Notes under the pieces: generated by a model | Seen by the model: only the letters and a program-made list of their open reading frames with translations | Told to the model about the DNA's origin: nothing | The model's database searches: none | In this document: piece by piece, positions 9,701 to 18,500 of the stretch | Numbering within the stretch: position 1 is the stretch's first letter | Layout of the letters: every line of letters begins with the position of its first letter | Program-made: the position numbers and the translations under genes | Origin: Olsenella sp. KH3B4 | Lineage (GTDB): Bacteria; Actinomycetota; Coriobacteriia; Coriobacteriales; Atopobiaceae | NCBI GenBank assembly: GCA_900111695.1 | Contig: FOHD01000002.1 | Span: 1-64,000 of the forward strand | DNA: 64,000 nucleotides | Reading direction: 5' to 3'

Positions 9701-10955
9701 CGTTTACGACGGCGGAGAGTCGCTTTGCGGTGTCATCCCAGGTGTAGATGTAGCAGCGAGCCGCGTCGGTCGGGTTGTCGTGGTTCGTGGGCGCGGAGAC
9801 GGTGATGGCAAGCTCATCTCCACCGCGGCGGTCAAGGTCGCCGCCGGCAAGGGTGACCACCGGGGCCTTCATGAGCTGCATTCGAGCGGTGGGGTCATCC
9901 TTGCTGTTGCGAATCTGGTTAAGCTCATCATCTGTGACGTAGTAGGACGCCTGGCCGCAGTCCACCCACTCCTGGGTGTGGCCCCAGGAGCTGTCGGACT
10001 GCAGGTCCCACATGTCGACGCAGGCCAGGCGCTCGCCGTTCTCGTCCTTGTAGCAGCCCGTGTAGCAGAAGACCTCGTCCACGCCATCGCCGTCCACGTC
10101 CGCGGCGGCCACTTCGAAGTAGGCGTCGTACTCCTGCAGGTAACCGGCCCGGAGGTACGCCAGCTCGTCAGTGTAATCATTCACCTGGATCTGACTGTCA
10201 TTGACCGTGGGGCTGAGGCTCGCGACCTCCGTGCGGTTCCCCTTTGCGTCAAGCGAGAATACCTTTACCGCAAAGGCGCCGCTCAACTGCCGGTTGCCGA
10301 CCATGGTGTAGTACTGGCTCCCATAGGCACGCAGCTCGACGACGTGGTCCTTGTAGCCACTGCCGAGGTCTGCCGAGACACCGGTGGCATACTTGCCGCT
10401 GAATCCGTTGTTGGTAGACCCCTTGATGACGTCATTCTCGTTGTCGCTGAGCGGCGAGTAGTAGCTAACGCCCTTTTCAACCATATCCACGGCTATCCCT
10501 GAATCGCCGCTCGTACCGTAGAGCTCGTTGATAGGCCAGAACAGATAAGCTCCGCCCATCCCTCCGTAGTCGTCAGAGATCGTGGTGTAGCCAATCAAAC
10601 CTTCCGCGTTCGTATTGGCATTGTAGAGCTGGTTGAGCTTCCCCCGCAGCGTGTATACGTTGTTTCTGGCGCCGTTGGCTGCCATGTAGACCTCGTCGTC
10701 GCTCAGCAGGGTGGTGCTCACGTTCTCGTCGTTGCCATAGGGGGCATAGGTGCCGGCGTCACCGGTATCGTCCGAGACGGTGAGGCCAAGGGCGGAGTAC
10801 GCATCGGTGCTCAGCTGGCTACTTTCCGAGTAGGGTCCGGGGCTCAGCTCGTCGTTTGCCAGCGCCGTCATGGGCAGGGCGGCAAATGCGAGCACCGCCG
10901 CGACCGCACCGGATACGACGGGCAGCCACCGCGTGCGTGTGAGGCGCGTTGTCAT
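6765..10955 (-). CDS. Very large cell-wall-anchored surface protein with FG-GAP, Fn3 and Ig-like regions
   Basis: A 1,396-residue secreted protein. A signal peptide with basic start and hydrophobic core ends at about ALA33. A calcium-binding FG-GAP/VCBS-type loop DVDGDGVDE is at 286-294 and a weaker one (GGDLDRRGGDEL) follows at about 375. A glycine/serine-rich beta region lies near the middle (about 720-800). A fibronectin type III-like domain and an Ig-like domain containing YRCDVSYN come near 1,070-1,300. The C-terminus is a Ser/Thr/Gly linker, then TPQTGD, a hydrophobic helix and RHRSKDRG, i.e. a sortase signal with T in place of the leading L. The domain layout suggests a host- or matrix-contacting protein, but the function is not known. 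It stands alone; about 300 bases of non-coding DNA precede it. Confidence 0.85.
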   Translation of the reverse strand: MTTRLTRTRWLPVVSGAVAAVLAFAALPMTALANDELSPGPYSESSQLSTDAYSALGLTVSDDTGDAGTYAPYGNDENVSTTLLSDDEVYMAANGARNNVYTLRGKLNQLYNANTNAEGLIGYTTISDDYGGMGGAYLFWPINELYGTSGDSGIAVDMVEKGVSYYSPLSDNENDVIKGSTNNGFSGKYATGVSADLGSGYKDHVVELRAYGSQYYTMVGNRQLSGAFAVKVFSLDAKGNRTEVASLSPTVNDSQIQVNDYTDELAYLRAGYLQEYDAYFEVAAADVDGDGVDEVFCYTGCYKDENGERLACVDMWDLQSDSSWGHTQEWVDCGQASYYVTDDELNQIRNSKDDPTARMQLMKAPVVTLAGGDLDRRGGDELAITVSAPTNHDNPTDAARCYIYTWDDTAKRLSAVVNDGLGDDYIPLSTTVGAASAMVSANCTFGTFRTSDTDTATALIIAGWDCGGSSNAEYANFGYRYVYYDTSQDDFVVSDYIRKALGKDAAHITETACKDANQGGRYRPTLAPFALGAARLNGLNQSAAENDDVLMGGDIYSFSLSAGVSLDTLGSISLTSDQVNSNRYTKGKEQVWIGDVRVGAVSGSSQYEESFLAVTGVHRDEDLGKDDDYYWMDVSHFSAKWSDGKLRGYTTGEEGVINESVRVHDTTQYGCWISLCLPNVDHDGMQVRFKAAAEYYTAPQLLAVLQGSPYFQDLQDSYGYLNYGGTAFGSESSSASGSGWSIEGEAGVFGEASGGFLGRVELEGELTGHAGYEYQSSSTLSYGVDYDAHAAEGNKAVVYAVPIMYYWYEVSDSSSPEWTDVVMPVFLTPVTAVVSQETWDEAVENYDLDASVSSDSSTPLTYKVSDVLNNRQGDPASYGVDTLTKTTLLPTAKRAFTYQLDGKDAWSIASNEEGVATVQTIAAENETEKTVDVGGAVALQIGAGFGIGENEIVTGMVFGLSGGYTTLKSSSTGFSFTGTVDNLPEAAEGYGFSWRLAVDQSSSDMSVDGTRPATNQFWIVGYDVTNVKQPEIPMVSGFATTGASYDATTGKDAVTLSWNDILASDQKANGYKYAVAMYPTTDDDHYSYSYTLDGSTTSYVWEGLSTSSSYRFAVFVVDGTGRQASLRSPIVNVTTLPAGDAMAVDGINVQGQANTDDASDTSTRKATRRMGESLTLAMSGSYYDSASANPDKQPLFRWYRKEASKPYWQEISAGATLGTQDDKTYTSTYAIDEVTAEDDGTVYRCDVSYNNIVVSSQTVTLDVTHTYLIADSASTYSATRRRVNYLNAGLLRFFRPVAAENESGLKPDEGGTTDSGSATGGTTDNGNAIDATTDGGTSASAGTSAATGSAKADSTSGTPQTGDTAPGIGTLALVGLAGTSVLVAALALRHRSKDRG

Positions 10956-11227
10956 GGTCGCTCCAATCCTAGAAAGTCCACCTGATCGGCTGATTCTGCC
11001 TGCAGGCTATAGGTGTTCAGCTTCTAGGTGATTTTCGACGGCATGAAAGCAACGCGCGTCATCCCAAAGTATGAGGGCGCAGCAACATGGGACGGCTGCA
11101 GCAGGCAGGCGGAGGGACCGGACACAACCGGAAGAGCGCCGTGGATACGCGCGACACATCAGGGGTCCCGGACGATTCAAAGCGCGGGACGATTCGTACC
11201 AGGTTCGTTCCACCCGGACGATAGATA
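10956..11227. other. Upstream region of the large surface-protein gene
   Basis: This stretch between the surface-protein start and the tRNA-derived repeat has no credible coding frame and no recognisable promoter hexamers for the minus strand. It should hold the promoter of the surface-protein gene. Confidence 0.4.
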
Positions 11228-11260
11228 CGAAAACAGGCCAGAGGAAATACCCTCTGGCCT
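11228..11260 (-). terminator. Original terminator of the tRNA-Val gene, now separated from it
   Basis: A perfect 10-bp stem (11235-11244 AGGCCAGAGG with 11251-11260) is followed on the minus strand by an A/T-rich tract. It lies directly beside the left att repeat, in the position where the tRNA-Val terminator would be before the island inserted. A different terminator with the same role sits beside the intact tRNA at 25530-25562. Confidence 0.7.
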
Positions 11261-11264
11261 GCGA

Positions 11265-11315
11265 GTTTATGGTGGGCGTTAGAAGATTTGAACTTCTGAC
11301 CTCTTCCGTGTCAGG
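11265..11315. other. Left attachment site (51-bp direct repeat, 3' half of tRNA-Val)
   Basis: These 51 bases are identical to 25568-25618. They consist of the 3' half of tRNA-Val(GAC), from the anticodon loop to CCA, plus three or four flanking bases. The 5' half of the tRNA is missing here. This is the classic footprint of a tyrosine-recombinase element that integrated into a tRNA gene and rebuilt the 3' end at its other border. Confidence 0.92.
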
Positions 11316-11702
11316 CTCGAGGCGGCTCGCCGCGCCTGGCCCTCCCGCGCATGTCCTCTATCTTGTCCACGTCGATCATTCCTCTCTGGCCCTCCCAACG
11401 TCGCAGACCGAAGCAACGACATTGCCGGGCCGACCGCGGGTGGTCGACGCGCCCATGCTCGCACCCGAAAGTTTTTCGTGCTCAGACCCGAAATCTTTCG
11501 GCGCTCAAACCCGCAACTGCGAGGCTGTCAAACACACTTCTGGACATGCTCTGCCAGTCGTGGGTCGAAACCCCGAGTGGTGGTGGAATGTGCTCATTGA
11601 TGAGGGCGACCTGCTGTATAGGGAGCTTGAGGCCATCTAGTTACAGTGACGAGTGCTAAGGAAAGCCCTCTTGACCGAAACGGCCGGGAGGGCTTCCATT
11701 CG
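11316..11702. other. Non-coding left end of the island
   Basis: Nothing certain is coded here. A frame ending at 11640 has a protein-like tail (WWWNVLIDEGDLLYRELEAI) but a tRNA-derived beginning, so at most it is the remnant of an unidentified gene. A hairpin (AAGCCCTC 11663-11670 with 11688-11695) follows it and may be its terminator. Confidence 0.35.
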
Positions 11703-11764
11703 ATGGGACATGATGGGACATTGTCCTATCATTATTAGGACATGTCCTAACGATGGTCTATAAT
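11703..11764 (+). promoter_or_regulatory. Promoter with palindromic operator for the COG2865 gene
   Basis: A TATAAT -10 box is at 11759-11764. The 16-bp perfect palindrome TTAGGACATGTCCTAA (11735-11750) covers the place where the -35 box would be (17-base spacer). Further GGACA/TGTCC units occur just upstream: two direct GATGGGACAT copies (11703-11721) and an imperfect palindrome around 11715-11727. The same palindrome recurs after the gene. The layout suits autorepression by the protein encoded downstream, whose C-terminus has winged-helix character (inference). Confidence 0.7.
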
Positions 11765-11799
11765 GCGTCCAAGATGACCATCGCATCGAAAGGCGAAGA

Positions 11800-13542
11800 A
11801 TGCCGAAGCGGCGAGAGATTCCGTCCAGGGAGACCATAGAGATCGAGTTCAAAAGCGAGTTCAAGAGAGGCCCGAATGGAGCTCTAAAGCCCAGTAGGTT
11901 GCCTGACGGGGAGCTCGTGGACACGGTGGTCGCGCTCAGCAACACCAACGGCGGAGAGATATACCTCGGCGTTGAGGATGACGGCGAGCCCACGGGGGTT
12001 CATAAAGACCATCGCGACGTCACGCAGCTTGCAGCGCTCATCGCCAACAAGACGGTGCCGCCCGTTCCGGCGCGCGTCTCGACCCTCTTCCTCGCACCCG
12101 ATGGATCTGTCGATGACGCCGGCAAGCAGGTGACGCTCGTGGAAATCCCGAGGTCGATGGCAATCGTCTCGTCCTCCGAGGGCAAGATCATGCGCCGAAG
12201 GCTCAAAGCCGACGGCACGCCCGAGAGCGCCCCCCTCTATCCCTACGAGATCATCACCAGGCTCTCCACGCTGGGCCAACTCGACTACTCTGCATTCCCG
12301 GTGCCCGACACCACCATCGACGACTTCAGCCCGGAGGAGCTGAAGCGCCTGCGCGATATTCTGGCTCGAAACCGTAACAGCGACCAGGCGCTTTTGGAGT
12401 TACCCGACGAGGAGATCCTGAGCGCCCTCCGCATGACGACGCTCGCCGACGGCAAGGTCACACCGACGGTTACGGGCATCCTGCTCGCGGGCAGGGCAGA
12501 GGTCATAGCCCGCACCATACCGACCTCGGCCGCCACCTTCCAGGTGCTTGCGGGCACGGAGGTGCGCGTCAACCAGGATTTCGAGCAGCCGCTCCTCTAC
12601 ACCATCGAGAAGATGCGCGAGATGCTCGACCCCTGGAACCCAGAGCGGGAGTTTGAGGACGGACTCTTCAGGCAGTCGGTGCCCGAGTTCGACAGGAGAG
12701 CTTTCCGCGAGGCGCTCGTCAACGCCTTTGGCCATCGCGACTATGCCGCCTTGGGGCGCGTACGTGTGCTCATAGACGACGAGGGGCTCACCATCGCAAA
12801 CCCCGGCGGGTTCATCGAAGGGGTCACCATCGAGAACCTGCTCACCGTCGAGCCACACGGGCGAAACGAGTGCCTGATGAACGCTCTCAAGCGCATTGGC
12901 CTCGCCGAGAAGACCGGACGCGGTGTCGACCGCATCTTCGAGGGGTCCCTGTACTACGGAAGGCCCCTGCCCGATTACACCGGAAGCACGTCGGCTAGCG
13001 TAAGCGTCTTCATCGCGCGGAGCGCGCCAGACGAGCTGTTCATGCGGATGATCAACGAAGAACAGCAGAAGACCGGCGAGCATCTGTCGCTCAGGTCACT
13101 GCTCGTGCTCGACGCGCTCAAGCAGCAGAGGCGGCTTACGGTCGCAGATCTGTCCGCGCAACTCCACATCACTGACGCGGCGGCGCGTGCGACGGTTGAG
13201 GAGCTGCTCGAGGCCGGGCTCGTCGAGGCTCGCGGGAGCTCGACCGCACGCTCGTACATGCTCAGCGGAAAGGTTTACTCGCAATCGGGCAAGGAAGCCG
13301 GATACGTTCGGCAGTCCGACATAGACAAGATCCGCTATCCGGAGCTCATCATGAAGCTGGCCGAGAGGCAAGGCGGGTCTGTCGCGACGCGCGACGTGGA
13401 GAATCTACTGCACCTGCACCGGAAGCAAGCATACAGGACCCTGGTCAAGCTCGTCGAGGATGGCAGTCTCGTGCTTGTTGGTCGAGGCGGAGGTGCCCAC
13501 TACGAGATTACGGAAAAGGGCTGGGAGAGAATAGGACATTGA
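11800..13542 (+). CDS. COG2865-type ATP-binding protein with AlbA_2 (Schlafen-like) and winged-helix domains
   Basis: A 580-residue protein. The N-terminal AlbA_2/Schlafen-like domain (about residues 10-150) has EIEFKSEF and the signature VVALSNTNGGEIYLGVEDDG. A GHKL-like ATPase segment follows (about 300-400) with REALVNAFGHRDY, IANPGGF and EKTGRGVDRIF. The C-terminal third (about 415-580) contains helices such as LRSLLVLDALKQQRRLTVADLS and RDVENLLHLHRKQAYRTLVKL, consistent with winged-helix DNA-binding modules. Family members are described as predicted transcription regulators and recur in genomic islands. AAAGGCG precedes the ATG by about five bases. GGACAT palindromes flank the gene on both sides, suggesting it regulates itself and perhaps more of the island. 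It could alternatively be a defence factor; no toxic activity is evident from sequence. Confidence 0.8.
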   Translation: MPKRREIPSRETIEIEFKSEFKRGPNGALKPSRLPDGELVDTVVALSNTNGGEIYLGVEDDGEPTGVHKDHRDVTQLAALIANKTVPPVPARVSTLFLAPDGSVDDAGKQVTLVEIPRSMAIVSSSEGKIMRRRLKADGTPESAPLYPYEIITRLSTLGQLDYSAFPVPDTTIDDFSPEELKRLRDILARNRNSDQALLELPDEEILSALRMTTLADGKVTPTVTGILLAGRAEVIARTIPTSAATFQVLAGTEVRVNQDFEQPLLYTIEKMREMLDPWNPEREFEDGLFRQSVPEFDRRAFREALVNAFGHRDYAALGRVRVLIDDEGLTIANPGGFIEGVTIENLLTVEPHGRNECLMNALKRIGLAEKTGRGVDRIFEGSLYYGRPLPDYTGSTSASVSVFIARSAPDELFMRMINEEQQKTGEHLSLRSLLVLDALKQQRRLTVADLSAQLHITDAAARATVEELLEAGLVEARGSSTARSYMLSGKVYSQSGKEAGYVRQSDIDKIRYPELIMKLAERQGGSVATRDVENLLHLHRKQAYRTLVKLVEDGSLVLVGRGGGAHYEITEKGWERIGH

Positions 13543-13549
13543 TAGACAT

Positions 13550-13586
13550 GATGGGACAATAGTCCATCAGGTTAGGACATGTCCTA
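13550..13586. promoter_or_regulatory. Second palindromic operator cluster, downstream of the COG2865 gene
   Basis: TTAGGACATGTCCTA (13572-13586) repeats 15 of 16 bases of the upstream operator, and GATGGGACAATAGTCCATC (13550-13568) is an imperfect palindrome of the same half-sites. The stop codon of the gene lies inside another GGACAT unit (13535-13540). The site lies between this gene and the 3' end of a convergent gene, where an ordinary promoter operator is not expected. Confidence 0.6.
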
Positions 13587-14230
13587 TTCGCGTCCAATCG
13601 TCGTCCTACGCTATCGTGATGTACCCTGGCGTGCTCGCCGGGTCGATGCGGAAGTACGTGTACGCCGTCTTGTTGGTGGCCCACACGGTGCCGTTTCCGC
13701 CCACAAGTGACGTGAAGCGCGAGTAGAAGCACTGAGATCCCGTGAGGCCGCTCGAAGGAAGCGTCCAGGTCGAGTCGGAATAAATCGTCTCCAGAGAAGA
13801 GCAGATGGAGAACATCTGGTCGGCACTCGCCATGCCGGACAGGTTCTCGAACCCGCGCACCTCGGTGCAGTTCGAGAACGCGTTGAACCAGTAGTTGCAG
13901 TTCGTCAGGCCGAGAGAACCGATGGTCGAGTCGATGTAGACCTTCTTCACCAGCAGCTTGATGGAGTCGTAGGAGCATGCGCTCGCGGACGAGTATCCGG
14001 CGGGGTCTATCTCGAAGACCTGCACGATGCGCCCGCCGGTCACCGACGTGCGCCGCTCGTAGTAGTTGATCTCCAGGGTGCCGTCGTCGAACAGCAGCGC
14101 CCGGATCTTGTAGCCCACGTCCCATTCGAGCGCCAGGATGGCTGCGGCCATGTCGCCCGGCGCGTAGAGCGTCGAGAGCCCGTTCTGCCCCCGTATGGCG
14201 TCGGCAATATCCGAGTGAAGTGGCAGAGAG

Positions 14231-15405
14231 TTTGAGACAGGCGGACCCTCGCTCTTCCGAATCCCTGTCCTTTGTTACCCTTGCATCCTAGCCTACGCGG
14301 CCTCCGCTATGCCGCCGGAGTACCACGTTGACGGGGTCGCGTAGCCTAGCGACTGGTGGGGCCTTGTCGTGTTGTATTCGTCTACGAACCCCCTGATCAT
14401 GTCCTCGAGCCGCGCCGGCGTCTCGTACTCCGCGTTCCTGAGGCACTCGCTCTTGAGCGTCCCGGACCACCTCTCCATCAGCACGTTGTCGGCCCAGCGC
14501 GCCACGCCGTCCATGCTCTGCGCCACGTGCTCGGAGGCGAGCGGCGAGACGTACTCCTCCGGGCCGAAGACCGACCCCTGGTCGCCGCCGTTCGTCACGC
14601 CGGGCGTGCCGCGCGAGGCGAAGGCGTCCCTCGCGCAGGCGGCGGACCTCGCAGGCGCGCATGGTGTCCGACAGCCGCCACGACACGATGTGGCGGCCGT
14701 GCCAGTCGATCACCGCCGTCAGTCAGACACGTATGGCGTCCCCCATCTGCACGTAGGTTATGTCCGTGGACCACGCCTGGTTCGGGAACCTCACGACCTT
14801 GCCGCGCAGCAGGTACGGGAAGCGCCTGGACGCCTCGGACGGCGCCGAGGGCGACGGCAGCGGGCAGCAGGGGCGCATGTCCATGAGCCCCATCAGCCTC
14901 GCGGCGCGCCACCAGGTGGCGCGCGGCTCGCCAGACCCGCGCAGCACGTGGGCGATCTTCCTGGCGCCGTAGGCGGGGTGGTTGACGTGCTCGCAGTCGA
15001 CCAGGGCCGCCAGGCGCTCGTCGCCGTCCGTCCCGGGGCGCCCCATGTCGCGGTGGGCGGTCACCCTGCTCACTCCCAGCAGATCGCATGCCCTTTCGCG
15101 CGGCAGCACCCCCCCGGGCAGCGCCTCGTCGCACTTCCTTCGCGCGGCCTCCTCCGACCTCTTCCCCTCGCGCTCCTGCTGGGTCTTGCCGAACACGTCG
15201 TCGGCGCCGTCGAGCAGCTCGCGCGCCACTCCGCGGCGACCTGGGAGAGGGTCTTCTCGCCTCTCACCACGTCGATCGCGACCGCCATCTTGAACTTTGG
15301 CGGGTAGGTCTTCCTCGTCGTCTTTGATAGACCGAGCATCGCAATCCGTGCCCTCTCGGCACATCATCGCGGGATTCGGAGGGGAGGTCAACGCGGTGTC
15401 TCAAA
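14231..15405 (-). mobile_element. IS3-family insertion sequence, internally decayed
   Basis: The ends read TTTGAGACA (14231) and TGTCTCAAA (15405) and extend as imperfect inverted repeats of about 36 bp that share CTCTTCCGAATCCC / CCCTCCGAATCCC. The interior encodes a damaged OrfA and OrfB on the minus strand. No matching target duplication is obvious. At 1,175 bp it is short for IS3, in keeping with internal deletions. Confidence 0.8.
14293..15339 (-). pseudogene. IS3-family transposase (OrfA-OrfB), multiple lesions
   Basis: OrfA begins at 15339 (MLGLSKTTRKTYPPKFKM) and loses frame at the helix-turn-helix after LSQVAAEW. The next frame continues ELLDGADDVFGKTQQ and then jumps into OrfB (LLGVSRVTAHRDMG), so the linker region is deleted. 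The DDE catalytic core begins NQAWSTDITYVQMGD, meets an in-frame TGA at about 14727-14729, shifts frame again near 14650, and ends with the intact IS3 tail RWADNVLMERWSGTLKSE and HQSLGYATPSTWYSGG. At least three lesions make it non-functional without a helper. Confidence 0.85.
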
Positions 15406-15508
15406 GACGCCAACCACATCATTCGTTGCTTCCCAGGCATCTTTATTCTTCAAGCCGATCCTTTCAAAACAGACATCGAAATGTCTTCACGATGATTGCG
15501 CAGTACTC

Positions 15509-18500
15509 TTACGCTGCACGCGAGTAGAAATACTCGTAAATCTCCGACCTGTACGTCTGTATTGAATCATCCGGATAGCTGGCAGGTAGCTGCTTGTACA
15601 GCTCGTTGCGGATCAGTGTGTCCACCTCGGCGCGCGTCTCGGGCTTCTCGGTCCAGTGGGTCATGCTGGCGAGGCTTTCCTGAATCTTGTCCACGAGATC
15701 CCGCGCAAGCTCCTTCACCTGGACTATCTCGGCCTTGGTGAGCGAGTCCTTGTAGAGCATGTCGAACACGGCAAGCTGCCGCTCGTCGGAGAAGCCCTCC
15801 CGCACGTACCGCCTCTGCTCATCGTCCAGGTCCTCCGAGAGCTTCATAAGCTTCTCGAAAGTCGCCTCGATAGACGCGCGGTCTTGTTCTCTGTTGTATT
15901 CCTCGATAATCGTCTGGTAGCGATTGTAGAAATCAGACCTCATAGGGTTCACTTTGAGCGCCTTGATAAGCCTCTCCTCGATAACGCCTCTAAGATCACC
16001 CACGAGCAGGTTTTTCTGCTTGACCTTGGAGAACTCATTGTGCAGCAGGTCGAAGTCAATCTTGGAGATGTCGAAGCGCCTGTCCCTGTCGTCGTCGGAC
16101 TTTTTCACTGAGATATGCTCGTCGATGATCTGCTGTAGGCTGACCATGATATCCGTCGTGTCGGCAGTTTCGCGACGCTTGGTAAGCTGCCTGTAGATGG
16201 CGTCGATTGCATCCCGGCGCGCCCAGTCGTCCCGACCCACGTCGCCGCGCTCGACGAACTTGAACATCCTGAACAGCTCGCGGGCCATGATGCCAAAACG
16301 CTTGCGCGCCTCATCATTCCCAGCCACGGCGTCGGCACCGTCCTTCACCTTGGCGAGCCTGTCGAAGTCGTCTGCGGAGAGCAGGTCAGACAGGTTGAAG
16401 CCCCTCTCGGCAAGGAACGCCTCAATCTCCGAAAGGAGGGCCATTATCCTCTCCACGAGCTCGTCCTTGTCCATCACGGGGTCGCCGCCCGCGCCCTGCG
16501 CCGGGTCGCGCGTGTAGTCTGCGAGCGCCTTCCTCAGGGCCTTCACGACGCCTATGTAGTCGACGATGAGGCCATTGCTCTTGCCCTCGGACACGCGGTT
16601 GGCGCGGGCGATGGCCTGCATGAGCGTGTGGGCCTTCATGGGTTTGTCGAAGTACATGACCCCCAGCGGCTTCACATCGAAGCCCGTGAGCCACATCGCG
16701 CACACGAAGACGACCCTGAACGGGTTGTCGGGGTCGCGGAACTCCTTGTCGAGCTCGCGGTCCTTCATCTTCTTGCGGTGTGGTCTAATGTCAATCCCCC
16801 ACTTGGCGAAGGTGGAAACCTCGTTCTGTTCCTCGCTTATCACGAGACACATCTCGGTATCGCGCATCCACTCAATCTTGCGTCGTCGTTCCTGAGCCTC
16901 TTGCTGGCTGTCCCTCCTCAGGGCACGCTCCTGTTCCTCTATTTCCTCAGCCCAGTACTTCTGCACCAGGGCGTGCATGCGTGCAGCGGTGACCTTGTCC
17001 ACACTAATGAACATGGCCTTACCGCACTCCCAGATTCCCGAGTAATGCTTCACGAAGTCGCGGGCGATTCTGTCGAGGCGCTTCTCGGAGGTAATCACGT
17101 GATATTCACGCGAGAGGTCGTGCTCCAGCTTCTCCCGCTGGTCTTCGTCGACGTCCGCGGCCTCCACAGCCTCGGCGAGCTCGTCGTTCATCTCAGGGTT
17201 CTCGATGTCGAGCAAGTCGCTGCGGTTCTCGTAGAACAGCGGCACCGTCGCGCCGTCCTCGACCGCCGTTGCGAAGTCGTACACGGAAACGTACCCGCCG
17301 AACGTGCGCTCTGTGATGTTGTCGTAGGAGAAGAGCGGGGTTCCCGTGAAGCCTAGGCGCGACGCAGTCGGCAGCATGCGGACCATGTTTGCAGCAAACT
17401 TGCCGTTGTTGGTCCGGTGCGCCTCGTCCGAGAGGATGACGATGTCGTAGTCGGGCTCGATGGGCTCCGCGGCCGGGTCGTTGAACTTCTGGATGAGCGT
17501 GAACACGAAACTCGGGTTGCCCTTGAGCCGGCGGCGTAGGTCCTCGCCGCTCGTGGCGATGTAAGCCGAGGCGTTCGTGCCCGAAAGGAGCCCGCATCCG
17601 GCGAAGGTACCCGCTATCTGCTTGTCGAGTTCGTCTCTGTCGGTAACAACGACAAAGGTTGGCGAGCCCTCGAACTTGCGCCTCACCTTCTGCGCGAAGA
17701 ACACCATCGAGTAGCTCTTGCCGGAGCCCTGCGTGTGCCAGAACACGCCAAGCTTCCCGTCGCGCAGCTCGCGCTGATGGTACGACTCTATGGCCTGGTT
17801 GACCCCGAGATACTGGTGGTTGCGCGCCAGAATCTTGGCGGTCTTGGGCCCGGAGTGGTCGAAGAGGATGAAGTTCTCGAAGAGGTCCATGAACGCGGCC
17901 TTGTTGCACATTCCCAGGAGCATCGTGTCAAGGTCGACGGCGCCGGGCTCGCCCTCCGCCAGGCGCTTCCACTCGCCGAAGAACTCGTACTTGGACCCCA
18001 GCGTGCCCACCCTCGCCTCGAGCCCGTTGGAGAGCATGGCGAAGGCGTTAAAGTAGAAGAGCTGCGGGATGGTGTCCTGGTAGTCGGAGTAGTTGTCCTC
18101 GTAGGCGCGCCGCACATCCCTGTCGTGCCGCTTGAACTCAACGAACAGGAGGGGGATGCCATTGACGAAGCCCATGAGGTCGGGGCGTCTGTGGTACACG
18201 CCGTCGGCGCTGTAGACCCACATCTCCTCGACGGCCATGAAGCGGTTTGCCTCGGGATGGTCGAAGTCGAAGACCTGCGCGTACTCGATGTAAGTGGTGC
18301 CGTCCTCGCGCGGCATCTCCACGGGGATGCCGTCGCGCAGCATCCGGTACTTCTTTTCGTTGGTCTGAAGGAGCGAGTCGGTGCTGAGAGTGCCCATGAG
18401 CGTGTCTATGGCCTCCGCGCACCGGTCCTCGTCCAGCCACTCGTTGAGCTCTATCAGCGCGTACTCAAGCTGCGGGCGCAGAACCACCTCGCTGTAGGAG

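Larger units (their letters stand above)
13606..15440 (-). pseudogene. Phage-tail/DUF285-like protein gene split by an IS3-family element
   Basis: The main part (14230-13606) encodes about 208 residues: SDIADAIRGQNG, then STLYAPGDMAAAILALEW, then a C-terminal part with NCNYWFNAFSNCTEVRG and MFSICSSLETIYSDSTWTL, resembling DUF285/BspA-type surface repeats and coriobacterial phage-tail-like proteins. No start codon lies between it and the IS. On the other side of the IS (15440-15406) a start ATG and 11 codons plus two bases (MPGKQRMMWLA) remain, and they join in frame with the main part when the IS is removed. The gene is therefore interrupted near codon 12. Orientation matches the restriction operon upstream; its role is unknown. 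Confidence 0.65.

Noticed and set aside
11071..11640. A 189-codon frame across the left att site
   Set aside because: Its first half translates the terminator and tRNA repeat; only the last 25 residues look like protein, so at most a remnant is present.
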